From Oceanobacillus bengalensis (lineage in GTDB: Bacteria > Bacillota > Bacilli > Bacillales > Amphibacillaceae): a stretch of 64,000 bases of DNA. The notes below the pieces were generated by a model. That model was not told where the DNA came from and did no database searches. It saw only the letters and a list, made by a program, of their open reading frames with translations. The stretch spans positions 62,001 through 126,000 of the forward strand of contig NZ_RBZO01000009.1 in the NCBI RefSeq assembly GCF_003628445.1, given 5' to 3'. The position numbers and the translations under genes are program-made. Shown here one piece after another: positions 8,132 through 16,434 of the stretch (the first letter of the stretch is position 1; every line of letters begins with the position of its first letter).

Positions 8132-8659
8132 TTATTCATTGTCTTCCGTTTTTTTATTTAGTAATGATTCCAGCTTTTGAAGACGTGGATCGACCGTACT
8201 TTTCTTATCAGATTCTGAAAGAAATTCCCATCCTTCTCCATTTTCAATACCATCGGACTTTACATCCTCGGAAAATACCCGATATGGTTTTTCCAATAAT
8301 ATATTTTCCAATATGTAAGGGGTTATGTCAATAACATCCCCAGATACTGGATGGATTTCATTTTGCTCATCTTCTTCACCGAAATATGACGATGTGGAGA
8401 ATATCTCAGTCGCTTTTATTACAAAAGGATAAGGTACATCCACTAATGTACGTGCACACGGCAAAATCATTACGCCTTTAATAGAAAAGGAGAAGATAAT
8501 TTGATTTCCTCTCAGTGTACAATCTCCTGACACTCGCACAGAATCAATTTCACGTATATCATTGTTCATCTTTTCAAGTTCAGAAACATCCACTAAATCA
8601 TCAAATTTGTACGGTTCATTATTTGCGTTTTTTCTAATTTGGCCTAATGTAAACTTCAT
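8132..8659 (-). CDS. yceD: YceD/DUF177 family protein (YlbN)
   Basis: Protein of 175 residues in the YceD (DUF177) family, which is linked to 23S rRNA accumulation or processing and is nearly always encoded before rpmF. It starts MKFTLGQIRKNANNEPYKF; a typical central part (SGDCTLRGNQIIFSFSIKG, then LPCARTLVDV) and an acidic segment are visible. The ATG at 8659 has GAGGTG at good distance; the GTG three codons upstream overlaps that site. Forms a two-gene operon with rpmF. Confidence 0.88.
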   Translation of the reverse strand: MKFTLGQIRKNANNEPYKFDDLVDVSELEKMNNDIREIDSVRVSGDCTLRGNQIIFSFSIKGVMILPCARTLVDVPYPFVIKATEIFSTSSYFGEEDEQNEIHPVSGDVIDITPYILENILLEKPYRVFSEDVKSDGIENGEGWEFLSESDKKSTVDPRLQKLESLLNKKTEDNE

Positions 8660-8864
8660 TTTTTTCACCTCAAGGCAACAAGAGTTATTTTAAAAGAAAA
8701 AAGGACTTTTGTCAATATGTTTTTCTTTACACCATTATACATCATTCCCTCTCTACTTTCACCTAAACGATGATTTGAATAATTTATTAATGATTTGGCT
8801 AAAGCGTGCACGGTAAGTCCATATTTGATAAAATAGTTAGCAAATTACGACAGGAGCTGAAGTG

Positions 8865-10082
8865 ATGAAAGCATGTGGTCTAATCGTAGAATACAATCCC
8901 TTTCACAATGGTCATCGGTATCATATCGAGAAAGCTAAAGAAGCATCAAAAGCCGATTGTATGATTGCCATTATGAGTGGGTCTTTTCTGCAAAGAGGCG
9001 AACCAGCAATTATTGATAAATTCCACCGAGCAAAAGCTGCCCTAGAAGCAGGAGTTGATATTGTTCTTGAACTTCCCTTCGTATATGCAGTACAAAATAG
9101 TGACATCTTTGCAAATGGTGCTGTAAAAAGCCTACATGAAATAGGTGTTAATAGTATTTGCTTTGGTAGCGAATCTGGTAATATATCCTTTTTTCTACAT
9201 GCCTATGAAAAATACAAGGAAAAAGAACCATTCTACAAAGAAACCTTAAGAAAGATGTTAGATCAAGGACTCTCCTTCCCAGAAGCAAGTCGATATGCAT
9301 ACGAAAGCATTGGTTTAACCGCAAATGAAATAGACTTATCACAGCCTAATAATATTTTAGGATATAGTTACGTAAAAACAATATTAGATAATCAATTTCA
9401 GGTAGAACCCTTAACGATTAAACGAACAAAAAATAATTATCATGATGAAGAGATAACAAATCCAATCGCAAGCGCGACCAGTATTAGAAAGGAAATCTTT
9501 ACAAATAGAAGAATAACCGAGAAAGTATCGATTACCATGCCAGAAGGTACCAATCAACAACTTAAGACGTATAAAGAAAAATCTACAACCCTTCACGAAT
9601 GGGAAGGCTATTTTCCACTTCTACACTACAGGGTAATGACCATGTCACACGAAGAGTTAGCTGGAATTCACGGTATTAATGAAGGACTTGAGTACCGAAT
9701 TAAGAAAACGGCAAAACAAGCTACATCTATCAACGAATGGATCGAAATGATAAAAACAAAGCGCTATACAAGGACGCGTTTACAACGCATATTTGTACAT
9801 ATCTTAACAAATACCAAAAAAAATGATATAGAAAAGTTGATTAACAAAACACCTGTCCCTTATATAAGAATTCTAGGTATAACAAAAACGGGACAAAACT
9901 ATTTAAATATGAATAAGAAAACAATTGATGTACCATTACTCTTTCGTTTCAATCGTAATCCTCATCCAATGATGGAGCTAGAAGAGAATGCTTCAAATGC
10001 TTATTATAGTATACTTCCACCCCATTCAAGGAAGATGCTTTTTAAACAGGAGTTGGGTTCACCAATTATAGTAAAAGAATAA
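8865..10082 (+). CDS. tmcAL: tRNA(Met) cytidine acetate ligase TmcAL
   Basis: Forms N4-acetylcytidine at the wobble position of elongator tRNA-Met from acetate and ATP. The 405-residue product starts MKACGLIVEYNPFHNGHRYH with the nucleotidyl-transferase HxGH motif (His14-Asn-Gly-His17), and has SGSFLQRGEPAI and CFGSESG downstream, as in YlbM. I use the ATG at 8865 (AGGAG, 8 nt spacing) instead of the adjacent GTG at 8862. It is divergent from the yceD-rpmF pair. Confidence 0.93.
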   Translation: MKACGLIVEYNPFHNGHRYHIEKAKEASKADCMIAIMSGSFLQRGEPAIIDKFHRAKAALEAGVDIVLELPFVYAVQNSDIFANGAVKSLHEIGVNSICFGSESGNISFFLHAYEKYKEKEPFYKETLRKMLDQGLSFPEASRYAYESIGLTANEIDLSQPNNILGYSYVKTILDNQFQVEPLTIKRTKNNYHDEEITNPIASATSIRKEIFTNRRITEKVSITMPEGTNQQLKTYKEKSTTLHEWEGYFPLLHYRVMTMSHEELAGIHGINEGLEYRIKKTAKQATSINEWIEMIKTKRYTRTRLQRIFVHILTNTKKNDIEKLINKTPVPYIRILGITKTGQNYLNMNKKTIDVPLLFRFNRNPHPMMELEENASNAYYSILPPHSRKMLFKQELGSPIIVKE

Positions 10083-10115
10083 GAGACCACACAAGACAAG
10101 TGGCCTCTTATTCTT
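10078..10115. terminator. Terminator downstream of tmcAL
   Basis: Imperfect stem AATAAGAGACCAC / GTGGCCTCTTATT with a 9-nt loop, overlapping the tmcAL stop codon. It may also stop transcripts of ylbL from the other side. Confidence 0.7.
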
Positions 10116-10190
10116 TAATTAGCTGTTTCTAAAAAGTTACTTATCTTACAAAAGATGTAAACTGAGAAAAAACAAAACTCGGAAAAAAAC

Positions 10191-11207
10191 CTATTTTAGG
10201 TTCTCTAAGTATTCTAATGCATCATAAAAAGTGTCTACTGGAACAACTTCCATTTCTGTGCCTATTTCTTCCGCTGTTTGTTTAGCCACTTGGTAGTTGG
10301 AATCCTCTCTTCCATCTTCATTCGGAGCGAAGAAGATATCTATGCCCTCTCTATCTGCAGCAACAATCTTTTTATCAATTCCACCTATTCGATGAACATT
10401 GCCATCATAATCGATTTCTCCGGTACCAGCTATTTCATATCCTTTTGTTAAATCTTCTTCAGTCAACTGGTCATAAATTTCCAAAGAGAACATTAGTCCA
10501 GCACTCGGTCCTCCAATATTCCCACTTGAAAATTCTACTTCTGGACTTACTTGCACACTGCGATCTGTTACTAAACTTATCCCTATTCCTACTTTCCCTT
10601 CTAAATCATCAAAGACTTCCAAAGTGATATCCTTCATCAAGGTCTCATCATCACGAATAATTTCTAGAGTAATTGTATCATTTGCCTGTTTACTTTCAAC
10701 GAAGCGAATAAGATCATTCGCATCATCTATTGTTACACCATCAATTGTAATAATACGATCTCCAGTTTGAAGTTTCCCATCTGCCGGCATTTCTTCTACA
10801 ACACTTACAACATAGACACCATTATAATCTATCGTAATGTCCGCGTCTGCTGCTGTATACGCCACAACTGTAGCCGCTTCTTGAGAACTTTCCATCACTT
10901 GTAACTGCGCTTCCATGTATTCATTTTGTGTAATTCCATGTGGAAATACGTCTTCTATTGGCATTATTTCGTTATGCGGAAAGATTTTAGCTATTGCATA
11001 TTGAACAGGCGTCGCTTGAAGTCCACTTACCGTGACAAGATGCATATCCCCACCACTAGTAAATCCACTTTCAACTTCTACAATCGGATTTAAAGCATCT
11101 GCACCACCTGGTCTTTGAATGTAATAAGGAAGCTGATATGAAGCCAAAAAATATGCAATGATAATAACAATAATTAAATAAATAATATTACGCTTTGTAA
11201 ATTTCAT
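10191..11207 (-). CDS. ylbL: Lon-like membrane protease with PDZ domain (YlbL/SepM family)
   Basis: Membrane-anchored Ser-Lys protease of 338 residues. One N-terminal membrane segment (residues 8-25) is followed by an extracytoplasmic PDZ domain (about 125-200) and a Lon-type proteolytic domain. The catalytic dyad is visible as Ser235 in NIGGPSAGL and Lys280 in GGIDKKIVAA. Start choice is uncertain: I use the ATG at 11207 directly before the basic-hydrophobic anchor, but ribosome-site spacing is poor and longer starts to 11279 are possible. SepM in streptococci matures a peptide pheromone; the substrate here is unknown. Confidence 0.88.
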   Translation of the reverse strand: MKFTKRNIIYLIIVIIIAYFLASYQLPYYIQRPGGADALNPIVEVESGFTSGGDMHLVTVSGLQATPVQYAIAKIFPHNEIMPIEDVFPHGITQNEYMEAQLQVMESSQEAATVVAYTAADADITIDYNGVYVVSVVEEMPADGKLQTGDRIITIDGVTIDDANDLIRFVESKQANDTITLEIIRDDETLMKDITLEVFDDLEGKVGIGISLVTDRSVQVSPEVEFSSGNIGGPSAGLMFSLEIYDQLTEEDLTKGYEIAGTGEIDYDGNVHRIGGIDKKIVAADREGIDIFFAPNEDGREDSNYQVAKQTAEEIGTEMEVVPVDTFYDALEYLENLK

Positions 11208-11573
11208 CCTAACAATAATAGCCCCTTCCATATCTTTATATATGTACCCTTCTATACCTGAAAACATTATGAATTCCATCTTTTATCAAAGTGTATGGCA
11301 TAAATATGGTGTGTATGCGCGTATATTGATATAGACTTGTACCAATTATTTTCATCAAAATTATCTTTTTTTATTTCGGGCACAACCACTTGTTTTATGC
11401 TTTCGCTTTCTTTTAGATAGTTAGAATAATTCTACTACTATCAGAAAAAGAAGTACAGAATTGACGTAGTACGCTTCACCAAATAAAGGTAGATTATTAA
11501 AGATTTCACCATTCATAAAATACATTTATCTTAGGTTATCTGATTGTACCATACTTACTAGGAGGACAACTAC
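11208..11573. other. Intergenic gap between ylbL and ylbJ
   Basis: AT-rich divergent gap. The last 20 bases hold the GGAGG site of ylbJ. I see no conserved RNA, small gene with a good ribosome site, or strong promoter match in the rest. Confidence 0.4.
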
Positions 11574-12776
11574 TTGAAACAAATCATACAAACTTTACTA
11601 TTTTCAAGTGTAACTATTTTTATTACCATCTCATTAATCAAGTTTCCCGATGAAACATTAGAAGCGAGTATCAGAGGATTAAATTTATGGTGGGAGGTTG
11701 TTTTTCCATCTTTACTTCCCTTTTTTATCGTGGCAGAACTATTAATTGCCTTTGGAGTAGTAAAATTTCTTGGTGTATTATTCGAGCCAATTATGAGGCC
11801 ACTATTTAATATTCCAGGTGTTGGTAGCTTCGGCTGGATCATGGGCATGGCTAGTGGTTATCCAACAGGAGCAAAAATTGCCTCACGTCTACGCGAAGAA
11901 AAGCAGTTAACAAGAATAGAAGCTGAAAGGCTCGTATCTTTTACGAATAATTCGAGTCCTTTATTTATTTTTGGAGCAATCTCTGCTGGCTTCTTTCATG
12001 ATGCGAAATTAGGCATATTATTAGCCGTCTGTCATTACGGCGGGAATGCCTTGGTAGGAATTTGCATGCGGTTTTATGGAAGAAAAGAAGAAGGAAGCAA
12101 AGTGGACAAGAAGAAAAATGCTTCACTGAAAAGAGCATTTTCAGAAATGCATGAAACAAGATTAAAGGATAATCGGCCTTTTGGAGAAGTATTAGGAGAT
12201 GCGGTTATTAATTCTATCAAGACATTAGTCATGGTTGGTGGATTTATTGTTCTGTTTTCAGTCTTAATTAAGCTATTATTCTTAGTTGGTATTTCTTCAA
12301 TTATTGCAGTATTTTTTGAAGTGATATTATTAATCCTTTCACTACCAGTTGATTATGCAATTCCTTTCTTTTCGGGGTTATTTGAAATTACGATTGGGGC
12401 AAATATGATATCACAGATTTCCTCAGATTCATTACTACAACAAGCAATTATTATAAGCTTTATTTTAGGATTTAATGGTTTATCGATACAGGCTCAAGTA
12501 GCTAGTATATTAGCAAAAACAGATATTCGTTTTACACCATACCTTTTTTCAAGATTTTTACATGGTACCATTGCTAGTCTCTTAACGGTTATCCTGTATA
12601 AACCGCTGTACCTGGATAGGCAAGTCCTTGATATGGAGGATATTCCGGTTAACGGGGTTACAAGTGAAAGTGTCTGGCTTGATGTTTTTGATATATTAAA
12701 TAGATTCGGACCAATATTTACACTACTCTTCCTAGGATTAGCAGCAATCCTGCTTTATCGGAGAACGACAAAGTAA
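11574..12776 (+). CDS. ylbJ: Sporulation integral membrane protein YlbJ
   Basis: Polytopic membrane protein of 400 residues in the nucleoside-recognition (Gate) family; YlbJ is needed for spore formation in B. subtilis. Eight or more hydrophobic segments are visible, with conserved-looking motifs MGMASGYPTGAKIASRLREE and ISFILGFNGLSIQAQVASIL in the two Gate-like halves. Start is TTG at 11574 with GGAGG 8 nt upstream. The gene stands alone and is divergent from ylbL. The substrate of the putative channel or carrier is not known. Confidence 0.88.
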   Translation: MKQIIQTLLFSSVTIFITISLIKFPDETLEASIRGLNLWWEVVFPSLLPFFIVAELLIAFGVVKFLGVLFEPIMRPLFNIPGVGSFGWIMGMASGYPTGAKIASRLREEKQLTRIEAERLVSFTNNSSPLFIFGAISAGFFHDAKLGILLAVCHYGGNALVGICMRFYGRKEEGSKVDKKKNASLKRAFSEMHETRLKDNRPFGEVLGDAVINSIKTLVMVGGFIVLFSVLIKLLFLVGISSIIAVFFEVILLILSLPVDYAIPFFSGLFEITIGANMISQISSDSLLQQAIIISFILGFNGLSIQAQVASILAKTDIRFTPYLFSRFLHGTIASLLTVILYKPLYLDRQVLDMEDIPVNGVTSESVWLDVFDILNRFGPIFTLLFLGLAAILLYRRTTK

Positions 12777-12815
12777 AAACAAGAATTTTTGTATTGTTTG
12801 CTGCGCCATTGAAAT

Positions 12816-13275
12816 AAAGAGTTGATATATTTAATTCAGTATTGTGTGAAGCACGTCGTTCCGGAAACACACTTCGCTTTCCACGGGCGGCTGGTGAGCC
12901 TACTACGTGCTATCGCACTCCATAGTCTCACCTAGGCCTGTCCTCCCGTAGGAGTCTTCGTGTGTTTCCTCCACTGAGGTATCTGCTCTACTTTTATAAA
13001 ACTAGAAATATGCTAATTTTACAGAAAACAACTATCCGTAACATGATTATATGGTCTATAACCTCAAAATAATTAGAACAACTATCATAGCGGAGGCAGA
13101 ATACGTAGACTCCTGCGGGAAAAGCACGTGTCCGAAGACCCCGCAGCGGCGATCTTTCCGCGAGGAGGCTGAGGCCGTGCCCGCGGAAAGCGAAGTATTC
13201 TGCTGAAGCGAGTCCAAGCACAAAGCAATCATTAGGGTGAGCGAGGGCTTCACTAAATGACTTTAATTAGAACAC
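12816..13275. repeat. Composite palindromic repeat, copy 2
   Basis: Same two-module design as copy 1. Left module arms are GGAAACACAC (12863-12872) and GTGTGTTTCC (12960-12969); right module arms are GCAGAATAC (13096-13104) and GTATTCTGC (13195-13203). The first 163 nt (12816-12978) match the reverse complement of 49348-49510 at all but one base. Outer inverted segments TTAATTCAG and ACTTTAATTA mark the ends. Lies between ylbJ and coaD. Confidence 0.88.
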
Positions 13276-13342
13276 AATTCATACATTTTTCACAGTACCT
13301 CCTTTCTTCGAATAGAACAATCTTTTAAAAAAGACTACATCA

Positions 13343-13383
13343 AAAGATGGTGCACCCTAGGGGATACACCATCTTAATATTTT
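13343..13383 (-). terminator. Terminator of the rsmD-coaD transcript
   Basis: Stem AAGATGGTG (13344-13352) with CACCATCTT (13367-13375), extended across the CACCCTAGGGGATA loop, 17 nt beyond the coaD stop codon. Its U tract on the minus strand is short (TTTTG). Confidence 0.7.
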
Positions 13384-13399
13384 AATAACTCACTTTTTC

Positions 13400-13900
<501 letters not shown>

Positions 13901-14455
13901 TTAGTTCATTTGGTAAATGCTTATACCAATCGTTCCTCCATAGTTTTCTTGCTTTAATAATTGTAACCGATCATCACCCATCGATAATTGTTCTGATGGA
14001 TCGTGTTCACAATAGATTATTCCATCTTTCTTTATTAGGTTTAATGCCAAAATACTTTCTATTACTTTTAAATAATCGAATTTACTGTATGGAGGATCAA
14101 GTAAAATCAATTCAAATTGCAAACCTCGTTTGGCAGATGCCTTTAAAGCTCTATATGCATCCGCACGAAACACCTCTGCTTGTCCTGTTAACTTTAATGT
14201 TTCTAGATTATGCTTTATTGTATGTATGGCCTGTGGATGTTTATCTACAAATATTGCAGACTCCATTCCTCTGCTTAACGCTTCAATTCCTAATGAGCCA
14301 CTCCCAGCAAATAAATCAAGTACGCTCCCTCCATCAAAATAAGGTCCAATACGTTGAAATACAGCTTCCTTTACTTTATCTGTTGTAGGTCTTGTTGATG
14401 TTCCAGGAACAGCCTTTAATTGCCTTCCCTTATGATTACCTGATATGACACGCAT
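13901..14455 (-). CDS. rsmD: 16S rRNA (guanine-966-N2)-methyltransferase RsmD
   Basis: SAM-dependent RNA methyltransferase of 184 residues (B. subtilis YlbH). Motifs: MRVISGNHKGRQLK at the N-terminus, SAM loop VLDLFAGSGSLGIEAL near residue 44, and the catalytic LLDPPY near residue 118. GAGGTGG lies 5 nt before the ATG. Directly upstream are a good sigma-A-type promoter and a structured region with a 14-codon ORF. Confidence 0.95.
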   Translation of the reverse strand: MRVISGNHKGRQLKAVPGTSTRPTTDKVKEAVFQRIGPYFDGGSVLDLFAGSGSLGIEALSRGMESAIFVDKHPQAIHTIKHNLETLKLTGQAEVFRADAYRALKASAKRGLQFELILLDPPYSKFDYLKVIESILALNLIKKDGIIYCEHDPSEQLSMGDDRLQLLKQENYGGTIGISIYQMN

Positions 14456-14490
14456 CTAGTCCACCTCTTACTTAAGAGTATTCGATTTTT

Positions 14491-14519
14491 ATCCTACCAT
14501 AAAAGTCGAAATCTGCAAA
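14491..14519 (-). promoter_or_regulatory. Sigma-A-type promoter of rsmD-coaD
   Basis: Minus-strand TTTGCA (14514-14519), 17-nt spacer, TAGGAT (14491-14496). Transcription would start near 14484, about 29 nt before the rsmD start codon. Confidence 0.6.
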
Positions 14520-14579
14520 CTCGCGAAAAAGAAAATAGAATCACATATGTATATAATATTAATCTTTGTCCATAATACG

Positions 14580-14680
14580 TAATGTTACAACTAGTTAGCT
14601 GGTTGTTTCAAAACACGGAGAAGACTTAAACTTCCCCATAAGTTCTTCCTCCGGTTTCTCCTCTCCCTTTGCCTATTTGT
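14580..14680 (-). ncRNA. Structured region upstream of rsmD, candidate ylbH leader
   Basis: A ylbH leader RNA family of unknown function has been described upstream of this gene in Bacilli. This region occupies that place and folds into a clear hairpin: CGGAGGAAGAACTT pairs, with small bulges, with AAGTCTTCTCCG, putting a GGAGG site and an ATG in or beside the stem. Membership in the family is inferred from position, not alignment. The visible rsmD promoter lies downstream of it, so it may be a separate RNA. Confidence 0.45.
14595..14639 (-). CDS. Short ORF (14 residues) in the rsmD upstream hairpin
   Basis: ATG at 14639 with a perfect GGAGG (14648-14652) exactly 8 nt upstream, reading MGKFKSSPCFETTS then TAA. 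The ribosome site and start are paired with the ORF's own codons 5-9 in a hairpin. It could be a regulatory leader peptide or small protein. No homologue is known to me; support is only the ribosome site, spacing and overlap with RNA structure. Confidence 0.4.
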   Translation of the reverse strand: MGKFKSSPCFETTS

Positions 14681-14703
14681 TTTTCTTTTGAAAAAACAAA
14701 GGG

Positions 14704-14740
14704 ACCTGCAGAATTTATGTCTGCAGGTTTTTTCTTTTTT
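14704..14740. terminator. Terminator downstream of ylbG
   Basis: Perfect 7-bp stem CCTGCAG (14705-14711) / CTGCAGG (14721-14727). It has T-rich flanks in both directions, and the plus-strand tract TTTTTTCTTTTTT is the stronger. Confidence 0.8.
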
Positions 14741-14768
14741 TATAAATCAACAGCATTGATACACTACT

Positions 14769-15044
14769 TCAGATACCCATTTTATAATCATATTGTTTTG
14801 CTTTATCTGGTACAGCATTCTCAAAATCAGTCCGAATATAAGGTTTATAAGATTTCTCAACTCTCGACACAAATGGGAGTCTATTTAATTTGTTTTCAAT
14901 GCTCTCCAGGTCACTCTGATTAGCATAAATAACTGCATATTTTAGTCTCTTCGATGCATAAATCAGATTACCATAACGCTTTATTTGCTTCAGGTTTTTC
15001 ATGTGTTGGAACCAAACAATGATTCCCTGACGATTAGTTTTCAT
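14769..15044 (-). CDS. ylbG: YlbG family protein (DUF2129)
   Basis: Small cytoplasmic protein of 91 residues of the YlbG (UPF0298/DUF2129) family, function unknown. Visible: MKTNRQGIIVWFQHMKNLKQ at the N-terminus and RLPFVSRVEKSYKPYIRTDF in the second half, both typical. GAGAGGC precedes the ATG at 15044 by 7 nt. It lies 126 nt after ylbF on the same strand and has its own terminator. Confidence 0.85.
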   Translation of the reverse strand: MKTNRQGIIVWFQHMKNLKQIKRYGNLIYASKRLKYAVIYANQSDLESIENKLNRLPFVSRVEKSYKPYIRTDFENAVPDKAKQYDYKMGI

Positions 15045-15126
15045 CGTATAAGCCTCTCTAATTCAAGATATATTCCGTAGCGTAAGAACTACAGTACATT
15101 TTTCATTATAAATTATGTACATGAAT

Positions 15127-15170
15127 TTATCCAACTAACCTTCAGAAAAAACTGAAAGCTAGCTGGATAA
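15127..15170 (-). terminator. Long hairpin directly after ylbF
   Basis: TTATCCAGCTAGCTTTCAG pairs with CTGAAGGTTAGTTGGATAA (three mismatches) around a T-rich loop, beginning immediately after the ylbF stop codon. There is no clear U tract after the stem, so it may be an atypical terminator or a 3' end stabiliser. Confidence 0.55.
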
Positions 15171-15608
15171 TTAAGACGCGCAGCCGCAAGCTCCACCACT
15201 ACCACAGCCACAACCACTATCAGTTAGTGCCGCACCGTCTTTAGGTGCTTTAATCTGTTGACTTACACTTAATGCTACATATTGACTAATTTCATCAAGT
15301 AAGTTTTGTAGATTACGCTCTGCAAGCTTGAATGATGCAACTTTTTCGTGCATATCCATCTCACGCTTTGTAAATCTCACCTTTCTCATAATTTCATTAT
15401 AATCTGGATGATATCTTCCAAAACGCTGAATATCTTCATAATGGTCCTTCATATCTATAAAAGCTTTTATAAGCTTTGTTGCTTCTTGATCTGAATCTAG
15501 TGCAATTCGGGAATTTCTATAGGCTTCCATGACATCCGATTCCATCACCATTTTCCCTAACCTCTCAGAACGGTCTAGAATCTCTACGTATTCTATAGTG
15601 CCTATCAT
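15171..15608 (-). CDS. ylbF: YlbF/RicF, subunit of the RNase Y specificity (Y-) complex
   Basis: Helical protein of 145 residues. In B. subtilis YlbF (RicF) forms a complex with YmcA and YaaT that carries iron-sulfur clusters, directs RNase Y mRNA maturation, and is needed for sporulation, competence and biofilms. The C-terminus here holds a five-cysteine tail, GCGCGSGGACGCAS, consistent with cluster binding. GGAGG lies 8 nt before the ATG at 15608. ylbE and ylbD lie just upstream on the same strand. Confidence 0.9.
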   Translation of the reverse strand: MIGTIEYVEILDRSERLGKMVMESDVMEAYRNSRIALDSDQEATKLIKAFIDMKDHYEDIQRFGRYHPDYNEIMRKVRFTKREMDMHEKVASFKLAERNLQNLLDEISQYVALSVSQQIKAPKDGAALTDSGCGCGSGGACGCAS

Positions 15609-15665
15609 TTCAACACCTCCATTCTCATTTTATCATGTATTTATTAACATGAAAATGGAAAGGCA

Positions 15666-15899
15666 TTAATCCTTCATCACATCAGCAAATTGAATGAGCA
15701 TATTTAACATTTGAACATTGTTATTCATCTTCTCTAAACGTTGTGGAAACGTCTTTCCATAAAATACTTTCGCTTCTTTCTCCATCATCTTTAAAACACT
15801 AGGATCTCTTGATAAATAACGATACCACTTTGGATTATAACGGACAAAATCTCTTAACTTAGGATTTTTTGATAAATAGTGATACACATCTGTATCCAT
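15666..15899 (-). CDS. ylbE: YlbE-like family protein
   Basis: Protein of 77 residues matching the YlbE-like family: MDTDVYHYLSKNPKLRDFVR, then NPKWYRYLSRDP and a helical C-terminus. Function unknown. It starts 11 nt after the ylbD stop, so ylbD-ylbE-ylbF are likely one operon. Confidence 0.85.
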   Translation of the reverse strand: MDTDVYHYLSKNPKLRDFVRYNPKWYRYLSRDPSVLKMMEKEAKVFYGKTFPQRLEKMNNNVQMLNMLIQFADVMKD

Positions 15900-15910
15900 T
15901 TTTTACACTC

Positions 15911-16306
15911 CTAATCTCTAAACCAGTTGAATGGATCATTAACAGGTTTTTTGTCCTTCTTTGTATGTTGGAATTGATTAATTAGTTCTTGAACCGTTCC
16001 AATCGTTTTACTTAAATTATTAACTTGACCTTGCACTTTATTTATATCAATATTTTCTGTTGCTTTCATTAACTGCCCTAACAACTCAAAATTCTTTTCA
16101 TCTGCCTTTTTATTCCCAGTCTTCTCTTCTATTTTTTCTTCCTTATATGCGTCCCAAAAAGTATCTTCTTCTCCAAGTAATATCCACTTTTCATAATACT
16201 CCTGCCAGGATCTCCCTGTTTTTCTTATTTCCCTGAGTAGCAAAGGATGGTTATTAATAAAACGTTTAAATTCAACTACGGTTGGATGCAGTTTTTCGTT
16301 ATCCAC
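15911..16306 (-). CDS. ylbD: YlbD family putative spore coat protein
   Basis: Protein of 131 residues with the conserved start KLHPTVVEFKRFINNHPLL and RSWQEYYEKWILLGEEDTFW, as in YlbD-like putative coat proteins. A lysine- and glutamate-rich middle follows, ending KPVNDPFNWFRD. Start is GTG at 16306 with GGGGGTG upstream. First gene of ylbD-ylbE-ylbF; ylbC lies upstream across about 130 nt holding a weak hairpin. Confidence 0.8.
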   Translation of the reverse strand: MDNEKLHPTVVEFKRFINNHPLLLREIRKTGRSWQEYYEKWILLGEEDTFWDAYKEEKIEEKTGNKKADEKNFELLGQLMKATENIDINKVQGQVNNLSKTIGTVQELINQFQHTKKDKKPVNDPFNWFRD

Positions 16307-16434
16307 TTTCTCACCCCCGAGAATAGTCTTATTTACTATTAAAATATGCTTAAATCACCTATGCGTGCTTCATTTAAAGGAAAGGGCCCTAACAAAGTAA
16401 AAACGTACTCAGGGGGGGCTAAAGTGCGTATTAG

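Noticed and set aside
12994-13253. Two overlapping ORFs (75 and 65 codons) in repeat copy 2
   Set aside because: They read the same repeat in two frames and have no ribosome site; sequence similarity between copies is of nucleotides, not of codons.
14669-14923. Plus-strand ORF of 84 codons over the ylbG terminator
   Set aside because: Antisense to ylbG and passes through a terminator stem; no ribosome site.
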